From the NCBI GenBank assembly GCA_035620615.1, contig DASPGM010000011.1, positions 62,001 to 126,000 on the forward strand: 64,000 nucleotides of DNA, in the 5' to 3' direction. Numbering within the stretch: the first letter of the stretch is position 1; each line of letters starts with the position of its first letter. Under the pieces are notes generated by a model. The model did no database searches. It had not been told where the DNA came from and was given only the letters and a program-made list of their open reading frames with translations. The DNA is from CSP1-1 sp035620615 (GTDB lineage: Archaea; Thermoproteota; Nitrososphaeria; Nitrososphaerales; Nitrosopumilaceae). A program made the position numbers and the translations under genes. This document shows, piece by piece, positions 32,167 to 40,457 of this stretch.

Positions 32167-34818
32167 CTAACCAGAAGTACAACCGCTAAAGCCACATTCT
32201 ATACAAAGACTACATCCTTCTACGAATACAAGATTGTTTTTGCAAGTGGGACAAAGATCTTCTTCTTTGTCTTCCTCTACAATCTGTGGAGATTGAGTTA
32301 CTTCTTCAGGAACTATCAGACGTAATGCATCATCTACTTGTTTTCGTACATAGTAATTTGTGATTTTTGTGTTAACATAATCTGTAACTACTTCGCTAGG
32401 TCTTGTATCGAATGTTTTTTTGGCATTTTCACTTGTCATGTGTAAAACTTGTTCATGTCTAGAACTATCTCTATAAACGGTAATTCCTTTGAGACCCATT
32501 TCATGGGCAAGTAAATAGGCAGCTTTGACGTCCTCTGCAGATACATCATATGGCATGTTAATGGTTTTGGCAATTGCATTTCCTATCCAGTCTTGCCAAA
32601 CTGCTTGGGCACAAAGATGATCAGCCCAATGTATATCCATTGCAGTAACAAAGATCCGTTGAATCCATTCTGGAATTTCAGGAATTCCTTTAACAGAACC
32701 ATAGTTATCTGCAACTTTAGCGAGTAGCTCTTCACTGTAAAGTCCATTTTCCTTGAGAACTTGTTCAAATATTTTATTTGTATAGAAAAATCTACCAACT
32801 GTAACTCTCTTTTCAAAGACAAGTGCAAATGTTGGTTCCATTCCATTTGAACAATCTGCAATCATTGAAAGTGTACCAGTCGGTGCAACAGTTGTTGTTA
32901 ACACATTTCGTATTCCATGTTTTTGAATTTTTGAAATCAGTGCATCCCAATCGTAAGAATGTTGACTCTTTGGTTTTTCATAATATCCTGCAATTGGAAT
33001 TTTTCCTTCTGGAAATTCAGTTTTTGAACACAATGGAAATTCTCCTCTTGTTTTTGCAAGAGCTACACTTTCTTCCATTGAATAGTAGGTGAGAGCTTCA
33101 GATAGCTTAGATTGCATTTCATAACCTTCCTTTGAGTTGTAAGGAATTCTTAACTTGTATAGAAGATCAGCTACCCCCATAACACCAAGTCCAATTCGTC
33201 TTGACTCTTTTGATGCTACATCTATTTCATGAACTGGGTAATGGTTCACGTCAATAATATTATCAAGGAATCTAGTTGTCTTTCTAATTGTCTCTTCATA
33301 TCTTTGCCAATCAAACTCATATTGTCCATCTGCTTTTCGTTTGACAAGATTTGCTAAATTGATAGAACCTAAATTACATGATTCGTATGGATACAAACTC
33401 TGTTCTCCACAAGGATTAGTAGCTCGAAGAGGTCCTCCTCTAGCTTTTGCAAAAACATTGTATTGATTAATTTTATCAAAGAATATCAGACCAGGTTCTG
33501 CACTCTTCCATGCGGATAGTGCAATGAGATCAATTAGTTGATGTGCATTAATTTCTCTGATTGGTGCTTTACTATTTGGAGATCGTAGCATAAATTTCCC
33601 ATCTTCAGTGTTAACAAGGGCATTCCAGAAATCCTCCCAAATACCTACACTTACGTTGAAATTTTCAAGAATTCCCGGCTGAGTCTTATTTGTAATGAAT
33701 TTTTCAACATCAGGATGCCATGCCTCTATAATACCCATATTGGCACCTCTTCTTTTTCCTCCCTGTTTTACTACCTCAGTTACGGTGTTAATGATATTCA
33801 TAAAAGAAACTGGGCCTGAAGCAACACCGGATGTTGAGGCTACAATATCTCCTTCTTGACGTAAATCCGAATAATTAATTCCAACTCCACCTCCAGATTT
33901 GAATATTAATGCAGCATCTGATGTTGATTTCATAATGCCTCCCATATCATCTGGCATTCCTAATACGAAACATGCAGAAAGCTGTCCCAAACGTCCACCA
34001 GCATTCATCATTGTAGGGGAGTTTGGTAAGAATATCTGTTCTGTCATTAAATCATAATATTCTGAAACTTTGTCAGCATAATTATCAAATTTCTTAGCAG
34101 CAAGCATTGTCAAAAGTTCTTTGAAGCTTACTTTCATCTGATCTTTCATTGCAAGATCAATGTAGTGATTGATTAAACTTCTAAAGTGCCATTTGTTAAG
34201 ATAATATTCACCAAATTTGAATTTATAATCAAAGTCATTCAGTTTACCTAGATAACTTCGTGCCTCTTCTACATTCTGTTTAATTCCACCTTCTCTTGAG
34301 AAAATGGCACTATCACGTAATAGATCAGCAATAGCTACAAGCAAAGCAACTCTTTCAAACATTTGAGAAGGAGTTTCAATAATTTCACCTTTATTATTTC
34401 TAACAAGATATCTGGACGCTAAAACTCGCAAGCAGTTAAGATCAAATTTCTTGGAAACTGGATCAAGGATTTTGAGATTAAGGACTTTGATCTTATCGTC
34501 TCGTACTTTACGGCGTTCATGTCTATATAGTATGTAGGCTTTGGCAATTTCACTAAATCCTTTATCGATCAGGGTTGATTCAACCATATCTTGAATGTCT
34601 TCTACGCTTGGAGGACTGGCTGCTGAGAAGCCCTGGTGATGTAATTTGGCAAGTACACCATCTGTTAATTGTTCTGCTATGCCACGATCAGGTTGACCGG
34701 TAGCATCAAGTGCCTTGTAAATAGCGTTTGTGATCTTGTCTTTGTTAAAGCTGGTAATCTTTCCGTTTCGTTTTCGGATTTCGGCGATACCACTTTCTAT
34801 TTGTGAATTTTCAACCAT
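32167..34818 (-). CDS. nrdJ: Adenosylcobalamin-dependent (class II) ribonucleotide reductase
   Basis: An 883-residue class II reductase. An N-terminal ATP-cone at about residues 8-105 (EIRKRNGKITSFNKDKITNAI, then VRDDKIKVLNL) is followed by the catalytic barrel with NSPTMMNAGGRLGQLSACFVLG, the NxCxE active site in LRATNPCGEQSLYPYESCNLGSINL, GLGVMGVADLLYKL and TVAPTGTLSMIADCSNGMEP. The C-terminus has a Cys-rich arm (CPTCKNN, then CSLCIECGFSGCTSG) for redox turnover. It supplies deoxynucleotides. A ribosome site GGAG and a TATA element lie upstream; the next gene upstream is an NrdD-like regulator candidate. Confidence 0.95.
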   Translation of the reverse strand: MVENSQIESGIAEIRKRNGKITSFNKDKITNAIYKALDATGQPDRGIAEQLTDGVLAKLHHQGFSAASPPSVEDIQDMVESTLIDKGFSEIAKAYILYRHERRKVRDDKIKVLNLKILDPVSKKFDLNCLRVLASRYLVRNNKGEIIETPSQMFERVALLVAIADLLRDSAIFSREGGIKQNVEEARSYLGKLNDFDYKFKFGEYYLNKWHFRSLINHYIDLAMKDQMKVSFKELLTMLAAKKFDNYADKVSEYYDLMTEQIFLPNSPTMMNAGGRLGQLSACFVLGMPDDMGGIMKSTSDAALIFKSGGGVGINYSDLRQEGDIVASTSGVASGPVSFMNIINTVTEVVKQGGKRRGANMGIIEAWHPDVEKFITNKTQPGILENFNVSVGIWEDFWNALVNTEDGKFMLRSPNSKAPIREINAHQLIDLIALSAWKSAEPGLIFFDKINQYNVFAKARGGPLRATNPCGEQSLYPYESCNLGSINLANLVKRKADGQYEFDWQRYEETIRKTTRFLDNIIDVNHYPVHEIDVASKESRRIGLGVMGVADLLYKLRIPYNSKEGYEMQSKLSEALTYYSMEESVALAKTRGEFPLCSKTEFPEGKIPIAGYYEKPKSQHSYDWDALISKIQKHGIRNVLTTTVAPTGTLSMIADCSNGMEPTFALVFEKRVTVGRFFYTNKIFEQVLKENGLYSEELLAKVADNYGSVKGIPEIPEWIQRIFVTAMDIHWADHLCAQAVWQDWIGNAIAKTINMPYDVSAEDVKAAYLLAHEMGLKGITVYRDSSRHEQVLHMTSENAKKTFDTRPSEVVTDYVNTKITNYYVRKQVDDALRLIVPEEVTQSPQIVEEDKEEDLCPTCKNNLVFVEGCSLCIECGFSGCTSG

Positions 34819-34855
34819 TATAACATCTCCCCCGCGATAGGTAATGAAACATGTG

Positions 34856-34865
34856 CTTATATCTG
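34856..34865 (-). promoter_or_regulatory. TATA-like promoter of nrdJ
   Basis: On the minus strand CAGATATAAG lies 38-47 bp before the nrdJ ATG, which would give a leader of about 15-20 nt containing the GGAG ribosome site. A short, unusually GC-rich stretch (CGCGGGGGAG) sits at the predicted transcript start. Confidence 0.45.
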
Positions 34866-34923
34866 CTGTGGCAAAAAAAAATTTATCCAGATCAGATTTA
34901 GCTCAACTTATTTTACACCGGTA

Positions 34924-34938
34924 GTATGAATTTCATAC
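34924..34938. promoter_or_regulatory. 15-bp palindrome upstream of nrdJ, candidate operator site 1
   Basis: GTATGAATTTCATAC is a perfect palindrome (7-bp arms around a central T), about 60 bp upstream of the nrdJ TATA element. It matches a second site at 35032-35046. Further half sites lie between them (TTTCGT at 34948 with ACGAAA at 34962, and AATTTCAT at 34975). Confidence 0.5.
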
Positions 34939-35031
34939 GGGTTTAATTTTCGTAATTAAAAACGAAATTAGCAAAATTTCATTTAGAGTAATGATAATTT
35001 AGAAAGTTGTATTTATCTAATGAGACTTTGC

Positions 35032-35046
35032 GTACGAATTTCGTCT
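35032..35046. promoter_or_regulatory. Palindrome upstream of nrdJ, candidate operator site 2
   Basis: GTACGAATTTCGTCT contains the perfect 11-bp palindrome ACGAATTTCGT (35034-35044). Aligned with site 1 it gives the shared core GTA(C/T)GAATTTC(A/G)T. It ends at the stop codon of the upstream HTH/ATP-cone gene, 108 bp from site 1. Confidence 0.5.
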
Positions 35047-37146
35047 TTAGATAATGTATGAAGATTTGCAATTAGGACATTTTTCTGCCAATTTTTCATC
35101 TTTCATTCCACAGTTTCCACAAATTGGTACCTGCTTGAATGGTTTAAAGGAGGTGGTTAGATCGGCTGCCTTTTCAATTGTTTTTTTGATCTCAGCAACT
35201 TTCGTATCTCGATCAAACTGAATCTTTGTTAGCAATCCGCCAGTTAGCATCTTTGCGATTTTATTACATTCAACAATTTTCTCATTTTTATTTGAAAGTT
35301 GAAGAATTTCGGTTGCGTCAAATGTAATACCTTCTGAGTAAGGTTTTCCTTGAAGAGATTGTAAAACGGAATTTTTTCCATATTTCTCACCATCCAGCGT
35401 TGCAAATCTTGCAGAGCCTTCACTTTGAGTCATGCATATACTAACGTTAGCTCCTATTTCTTTTCCTTTCTTTTTTGCAACATCTACTGCAGTTTCAATA
35501 ACTTTATGTAAAATTTCTCTTCCTTCTTTGTTGTCTTCAAAACCTAATATGTTAAAGACAGCTTCATGTAAGCCCACTAGATTAACAATCAGTGTACTTG
35601 TACTTCGTTGCATGTATTGAGTATTTCCTGCAAGAATTGGATTTAATCCTCTTCTTGTTAGATCAGAAATATCTTTTTTTCTTAATGACATTGAAGAAAG
35701 AGCTGGTTTCATTAATAGTGCTAACCGTGCTCTAAAGTAAGTTTCATCTTTGTTTGACTCAAATGCAAGTCGAGGAAGATTAATTGATAGAGATTGAAGT
35801 TTAATTGATGTTGCTCCCGTGTTTTTTGTATCTTCTTTTGATATTCCCTGAGTTGAGACAATTCCTTTAGAGAAAATTATTTTTCCACCAAGTGCAATTA
35901 TTTCTGCTAATACATCAGAAGAATCAGTTAGTTTTGCTTTGTCATAATCAATAATAAGACCAATTTTTGGTATCGGTGTTATTTTCACATAATTTTTGTA
36001 AGCTAGAAGGATTGCCTTTACAATTTTTTGATCGGATCCTAGTTGAATTATAAAAGAAACAAGAGTTGGGTTACGACCATATTGTGATGTAGTTGAGGAT
36101 ATGGCAAAGGCGTCTGTTAATTTTTGTTCTAAATCTGAGGAATTTTTTGTATGTTTGGCCAATAATTGGGTTAGCCCATCCATTACTACCTCCTGTGATA
36201 CTTCCTTTGAGATCAAAGAGACTATCATTGAAAGTGCAGAGGTTAGATTATCTAGAGTTTTAATGGATGGGATTCTAGTCACGCCTAGAGCTTTGCCGCG
36301 TAAATCAATTCCATCTTCGATTAATTCTTTTAAATTCACAAAAATTGTGTCAGGTAGGAGAGACCAAATTCCAGGATTTGCTATATGAAGGTCTCCAGAT
36401 AGGTGAGAATCGGCCACATCTTTAGGCAGGGTATTTAATAGAAGATGTTCAGCAAACACGGTTTGTCCTGTCTTATACAAGAGACCTTCTGCTCCATTGT
36501 CTACATTTTCCACATTTGAAATCATTTCTTTGACTTCAAATACAGGCATTCCAAGTCTTGCCAGTTTGTTTCTATATTCTTCATGGCCATGTTCTAAAAG
36601 AACAGAGTTTACCATTTCACGAATAAGGGAACCAGTAAGATATGTTGTTTGATATTTGTAGATTCTATTTTCTACTTCTTCTGTAATTTTTTGAGCTAAT
36701 TCTAATGGAAGACTGCCCTCACGTACTAAAGATTGAATAATTTTGTGAGAGTTAAACTCTTCAATGGATTCGTGTGAAGTACGAACATACATTTTACCAC
36801 TTTCTATGATTGAACGTTCTTCAATTTGGCGTGCAAGACTCAAAACTAGTTTCCCCAGGTTTGTAATTGTATAACGCCTTTCGGATTTATTTAGTGCAAC
36901 TAGTGATTGTCTCAATAATTTTCTCAGATGGTAGGCAAATTTACCACTTTCTTTTTTTGATTTGAATCCAGCCAAGGATTTTAATTCAGAATAAGTTAAT
37001 GGTCCTTTTGAGTTTAGAATTCTTAAAATATCAATTCTGTTAGGGCTTGCCATTACAGAAAAGATCATTCTAACACGTTTTGATGTAGATTGTAAAATGC
37101 CTCCGCGCTTTGGTTCTTCTAACTCCTCACTTAGCTCCATATTCAT
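35047..37146 (-). CDS. HTH + ATP-cone + NrdD-like protein lacking the glycyl-radical end
   Basis: A 699-residue fusion. Residues about 20-110 are an ArsR-like winged helix (VRMIFSVMASPNRIDILRIL, SELKSLAGF, RRYTITNLGKLVL). About 118-210 are an ATP-cone (KMYVRTSHESIEEFNSHKII, then LIREMVNSVLLEHG). The rest resembles the NrdD barrel: DLHIANPGIWSLLPD, LRKKDISDLTRRGLNPI, VNLVGLHEAVFNILGFED, SEGSARFATLDGEKYG and GGLLTKIQF. It ends with a four-Cys zinc site (ICGNCG, CPNCKSSYII) just where NrdD would continue to its glycyl-radical loop. Without that Gly it cannot be a class III reductase. A nucleotide-sensing transcription regulator of nrdJ, next downstream, is the best inference. Confidence 0.8.
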   Translation of the reverse strand: MNMELSEELEEPKRGGILQSTSKRVRMIFSVMASPNRIDILRILNSKGPLTYSELKSLAGFKSKKESGKFAYHLRKLLRQSLVALNKSERRYTITNLGKLVLSLARQIEERSIIESGKMYVRTSHESIEEFNSHKIIQSLVREGSLPLELAQKITEEVENRIYKYQTTYLTGSLIREMVNSVLLEHGHEEYRNKLARLGMPVFEVKEMISNVENVDNGAEGLLYKTGQTVFAEHLLLNTLPKDVADSHLSGDLHIANPGIWSLLPDTIFVNLKELIEDGIDLRGKALGVTRIPSIKTLDNLTSALSMIVSLISKEVSQEVVMDGLTQLLAKHTKNSSDLEQKLTDAFAISSTTSQYGRNPTLVSFIIQLGSDQKIVKAILLAYKNYVKITPIPKIGLIIDYDKAKLTDSSDVLAEIIALGGKIIFSKGIVSTQGISKEDTKNTGATSIKLQSLSINLPRLAFESNKDETYFRARLALLMKPALSSMSLRKKDISDLTRRGLNPILAGNTQYMQRSTSTLIVNLVGLHEAVFNILGFEDNKEGREILHKVIETAVDVAKKKGKEIGANVSICMTQSEGSARFATLDGEKYGKNSVLQSLQGKPYSEGITFDATEILQLSNKNEKIVECNKIAKMLTGGLLTKIQFDRDTKVAEIKKTIEKAADLTTSFKPFKQVPICGNCGMKDEKLAEKCPNCKSSYII

Positions 37147-37205
37147 GTCTAAAAGATCATGGGGTAATTAAGATTTGTGACGAAATAATGATCCCAAAGT
37201 TTAGA

Positions 37206-37367
37206 TCAGTTTTCTCTAACATCTAATGTAAATTCTGATGTAGAAAGAGTTTGTCCACATTCTGGGCATTTATTATTGTATGGCCTGACGACATCTTTTA
37301 CAGACTTTAGCATTTTCATGTTGGCGATCTTTTTCCCACATTTTCCACAAATAATTTCAACGGACAT
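37206..37367 (-). CDS. Very small zinc-ribbon protein (53 aa)
   Basis: An ATG at 37365-37367 and TGA at 37206-37208 frame 53 codons: MSVEIICGKCGKKIANM, then VVRPYNNKCPECGQTL and STSEFTLDVREN. The two CxxC pairs separated by 23 residues form a classic zinc ribbon. Such tiny ribbons bind nucleic acid or act as polymerase or ribosome accessory subunits; this one is not identifiable. It lies 60 bp upstream of the NrdD-like gene on the same strand. Confidence 0.65.
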   Translation of the reverse strand: MSVEIICGKCGKKIANMKMLKSVKDVVRPYNNKCPECGQTLSTSEFTLDVREN

Positions 37368-37437
37368 AAGATTTAGCCAAGTTTAAAATTATTAAAAATC
37401 CTTTTTGATTTTATTTCATTATTATGATAAATTAGAT

Positions 37438-37803
37438 TCACTGTTTTTCGATCAAAATTCCGCGTTCATCATAGCCAACAATTTTGGCCTTTGTTCCAAC
37501 TGGAAGATCTGATGGCTTTGAAATTCCAGACATAAAGCCTGAAATTCTTAGATTGGAATTATCAAGGCTAAGAACAACCCAGGCATAAGGGGTATATTTT
37601 TCAAATCCTGCTGGTGGAACGGTAATAATGGTATATGTTGCAATAGAACCTTTACCTTCAAGAAATTCATTTTCAAATTCCTTATTTCCACATTTTTGAC
37701 AATAATATACAGTCGCTAAATGTAGCTCCCCACATTTGTTGCATTTTCTTGCAATAACTTTACCTAATTTTACTGAATCAATAAATTCCTGTTTAGAAGA
37801 CAA
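37438..37803 (-). CDS. DUF35 OB-fold/zinc-ribbon partner of thiolase
   Basis: A rubredoxin-like zinc ribbon (CNKCGELHLATVYYCQKCG) is followed by an OB fold (GSIATYTIITVPPAGFEKYTPYAWVVLSLD, then KAKIVGYDERGILIEK). In archaea these proteins bridge thiolase and HMG-CoA synthase or shuttle acyl-CoA. A longer frame starts inside the thiolase gene at 37851; the TTG at 37801-37803, 1 bp after the thiolase stop, gives the family-typical length and is preferred. It is co-expressed with the thiolase. Confidence 0.88.
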   Translation of the reverse strand: MSSKQEFIDSVKLGKVIARKCNKCGELHLATVYYCQKCGNKEFENEFLEGKGSIATYTIITVPPAGFEKYTPYAWVVLSLDNSNLRISGFMSGISKPSDLPVGTKAKIVGYDERGILIEKQ

Positions 37804-37804
37804 T

Positions 37805-38974
37805 TTACACACTTTGGAATATATGCACGGCGCAACTTGCACCTGTTGCACCGAAGTTTTGGGTTAGACCAATTTTTGCATCTTTAACAGTTCTTTCTCC
37901 TGCTTTTCCGGTAAGTTGATCAAATACTTCTACAACTTGACCTACACCAGTTGCGCCAATTGGATGACCTTTTGATTTTAAACCCCCTGATGGATTAATA
38001 GGAATAGAACCATTTCTTGCGGTTAATCCTTCTCGTATTCCTTCAACCCCTTTTCCTTTTTCAAAGAAACCCAAGTCTTCAGAATCAACTATTTCAGCTA
38101 TAGTAAAACAATCATGGACCTCTGCGAAATCAATATCTTTTGGAGTAATTCCTGCCATTTTGTAAGCTGCTTCTGCTGCAATCTTAGTACTCGGGATGGT
38201 TGTTAAATGTTCACGACCTTGAAGTGCTGCTGGTGAACCACCTCTACCTGAACCAATTACTCTGATGTAATCTTTTGTGTGATCTTTTGCAAATTTTTCA
38301 CTGCATAAGATAACTGAACTTGCTCCGTCAGAAAATGGACAACAGTCATAAAGCTTTAGCGGACTTGCAACTACAGCTGAATTCATAACATCATCTATTG
38401 TAATTTTTTTTCTCAAATGTGCTTTTGGATTGGAAAATCCATTATCATGATTTTTTACTGCTACCATTGCAAGATCTTCTTCAGTAGCTCTAAACTCTGT
38501 AAGATAAGCTCGTGCCATTGATGCAAACAATCCTGGAAAAGAAGCACCTGCTTGCCCTTCGTAAAAAAAATCTGAACAATATGAAAAATAAGTTGTAGTC
38601 CACTCTGTTCCTGTATGTGTTACTTTTTCAACACCTGTAACTAACACTACATCATAAAATCCTGCAGCAACGTTTGCAAAAGCTTCTCTAAATGAAACGG
38701 AACCACTTCCACATGCTGATTCAATTGATAATGATGGTCGTTCAGATATTCCAAGATTACTCATTACAACTGGACCAAGATGAACTTGTTTATCTGCAAC
38801 ACCAAAAACATTGGAAATGTACCCTGCTTTGATTTCTTTAGGATCAATTCCAGCACTATCAATAGCTCCAATTGACGCTTGAAGAGTTATATCAGAAATA
38901 CTATCAGCAAGTTTGCCATATTTTGTACTACCTGCACCTATAACACAAACTTTTTCCACAAAAGACACTGACAA
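37805..38974 (-). CDS. Thiolase (acetyl-CoA acetyltransferase family)
   Basis: A 389-residue thiolase of the archaeal/SCP-x type. The nucleophile Cys is in SIESACGSGSVSFREAF; the His is in EVHDCFTIAEI and in PSGGLKSKGHPIGATG; the C-terminal Cys region is GLTQNFGATGASCAVHIF. With DUF35 next to it, a ketothiolase for isoprenoid synthesis or for cleaving acetoacetyl-CoA at the end of the 4-hydroxybutyrate arm are the two likely roles. Confidence 0.9.
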   Translation of the reverse strand: MSVSFVEKVCVIGAGSTKYGKLADSISDITLQASIGAIDSAGIDPKEIKAGYISNVFGVADKQVHLGPVVMSNLGISERPSLSIESACGSGSVSFREAFANVAAGFYDVVLVTGVEKVTHTGTEWTTTYFSYCSDFFYEGQAGASFPGLFASMARAYLTEFRATEEDLAMVAVKNHDNGFSNPKAHLRKKITIDDVMNSAVVASPLKLYDCCPFSDGASSVILCSEKFAKDHTKDYIRVIGSGRGGSPAALQGREHLTTIPSTKIAAEAAYKMAGITPKDIDFAEVHDCFTIAEIVDSEDLGFFEKGKGVEGIREGLTARNGSIPINPSGGLKSKGHPIGATGVGQVVEVFDQLTGKAGERTVKDAKIGLTQNFGATGASCAVHIFQSV

Positions 38975-39031
38975 GAATCCCTATAAAAATTGTTCATACG
39001 TTTTCATTAAGATGATTAATCAAAGATAATA

Positions 39032-39496
39032 ATGGTTTTTCAAAAAAGTACTACACAAGTTTTGAAAAGAAAAAATAGAATTGTTTCAAGAAATGTGGTT
39101 AAACCTACAAAAACCAAAGTGGTTGTTTTAAAAAACGAAATTCAACAATATTTTGATAATAACGGATACCTCTCATGGTCTTCCAAGAAAAAAATGTTTA
39201 TTATTTTAGGAACAAATTCACCTAAAAATGGGCTGGTACAGTGTCCAAAATGTAAGATAGGGAAATTAATGGTAGTTAAATCCTATAAAACAAAAAAGCG
39301 TTTCCTTGGTTGCTCCAATTATTATAATGGATGTAAGGCTTCAGCACCTCTTTTACAAAAAGCAAAGTTGCGAGTAACAAAGATTCCCTGTAGATTTTGT
39401 TCGTGGCCAATAATGATTTTTCGATATAGTAGAAAACAGAGATGGACCAGACAGTGCTCAAATAGTGGATGCCAAAGTAGAAATCTTAAAGTTTGA
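39032..39496 (+). CDS. Protein with topoisomerase-type C4 zinc finger
   Basis: A 154-residue basic protein. A Lys/Arg-rich N-terminus precedes a topoisomerase I C-terminal-type zinc finger (VQCPKCKIGKLMVV, FLGCSNYYNGCKAS) and a second Cys cluster (PCRFCSWPIMIF, then QCSNSGCQS). No topoisomerase catalytic domain is present, so it is a free-standing DNA- or RNA-binding module. Its 3' end overlaps the converging nitrilase gene by 39 bp. Confidence 0.75.
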   Translation: MVFQKSTTQVLKRKNRIVSRNVVKPTKTKVVVLKNEIQQYFDNNGYLSWSSKKKMFIILGTNSPKNGLVQCPKCKIGKLMVVKSYKTKKRFLGCSNYYNGCKASAPLLQKAKLRVTKIPCRFCSWPIMIFRYSRKQRWTRQCSNSGCQSRNLKV

Positions 39497-40288
39497 ATAA
39501 AGATCTGTTCTTCTGCTCTTAAGAAGAGGCAATAATTTTCTTGTTTGTTTGATTTTATCAGTGGATATATTTACCAGTCCAATGCCTTGTCTTTTTTTCA
39601 TATCAAGTAAAATTTTGCCAAAAGGATCTACTACAAGGCTACGCCCACAGTAAATGTTGCCAACTTGATCTGGAGCAATTATGTAACAACCATTTTCTAT
39701 TGCTCGAGTTTTGTTTATTGTTATCCAATGCTCCTCTTTCATTTTACCTTGAACCCATGCAGAGGGTGCAACTAATATTTCAGAACCAGAAGCTGCAAGA
39801 CTACGTGCCATTTCGGGAAATCTCAAATCATAACATATTAGCATTCCAAGTTTTCCAATACTAGTTCGTGCTGGTAATGAAATTTTGGAACCTGGTGTCA
39901 TTTTGTTAGATTCTCTAAATCCTAATGCATCATAGAGATGTATCTTTCTGTATGTAGAAATAACTTTTCCAGACTTACTTAAAAGAAAAGATGTATCATA
40001 AACATGATTTTTCTTCTTACTTTTTTCATAAAGTGTTCCTACTACTTGAATAGAATTATGTTTAGCAGATTCTGCTATTGATTTTACAAATTGTCCATTA
40101 ATGGATTCAGCTAATGATGCAAGTTTTGCAGGGCTTTGAGAAGAATTAGTGTAAAACATCATAAACTCTGGAAATGCACAAAGTTCTGCACCTCTCTTAG
40201 AAGCTTTTTCTATATAATTTATAATGCGTTTAAGATTTTGTTCTTTATCTGTAGAAGCTTTAAACTGTGCTACTGCAATCTTTGGCAT
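39458..40288 (-). CDS. Carbon-nitrogen hydrolase (nitrilase family, omega-amidase-like)
   Basis: A 276-residue nitrilase-superfamily enzyme with the full Glu-Lys-Cys triad: Glu in LCAFPEFMMFY, Lys in YRKIHLYDALGF and Cys in GMLICYDLRFPEMAR, then SAWVQGKMKEEHW. The sequence is closest in style to the Nit2/omega-amidase and Nit1-like branch, which repairs or recycles amides such as ketoglutaramate or deaminated glutathione. Substrate unproven. ATG start at 40286-40288. Confidence 0.88.
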   Translation of the reverse strand: MPKIAVAQFKASTDKEQNLKRIINYIEKASKRGAELCAFPEFMMFYTNSSQSPAKLASLAESINGQFVKSIAESAKHNSIQVVGTLYEKSKKKNHVYDTSFLLSKSGKVISTYRKIHLYDALGFRESNKMTPGSKISLPARTSIGKLGMLICYDLRFPEMARSLAASGSEILVAPSAWVQGKMKEEHWITINKTRAIENGCYIIAPDQVGNIYCGRSLVVDPFGKILLDMKKRQGIGLVNISTDKIKQTRKLLPLLKSRRTDLYSNFKISTLASTI

Positions 40289-40457
40289 AAGTTTTGTAAA
40301 AACAATTAAGATAAAAGATTATTGTAAAATGATTTAGCTAAAAAGGAAAGGATCATGTAATGAATTATTTGCAAATTGGTTTAACTTCAAATAACCCTTT
40401 TACCAATATTTTTATGGACTTTATGATAAAAAATTATAAAGAAAAAATGAATAGATC

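Noticed and set aside
34924..34938. Classical nickel NikR operator (GTATGA ... TCATAC)
   Set aside because: The half sites resemble it, but the spacer is 3 nt instead of about 16 and the adjacent gene is a reductase, not a nickel gene.
37804..37851. Longer start of the DUF35 gene inside the thiolase gene
   Set aside because: The extra residues are not part of the family; a TTG 1 bp after the thiolase stop gives the normal length.
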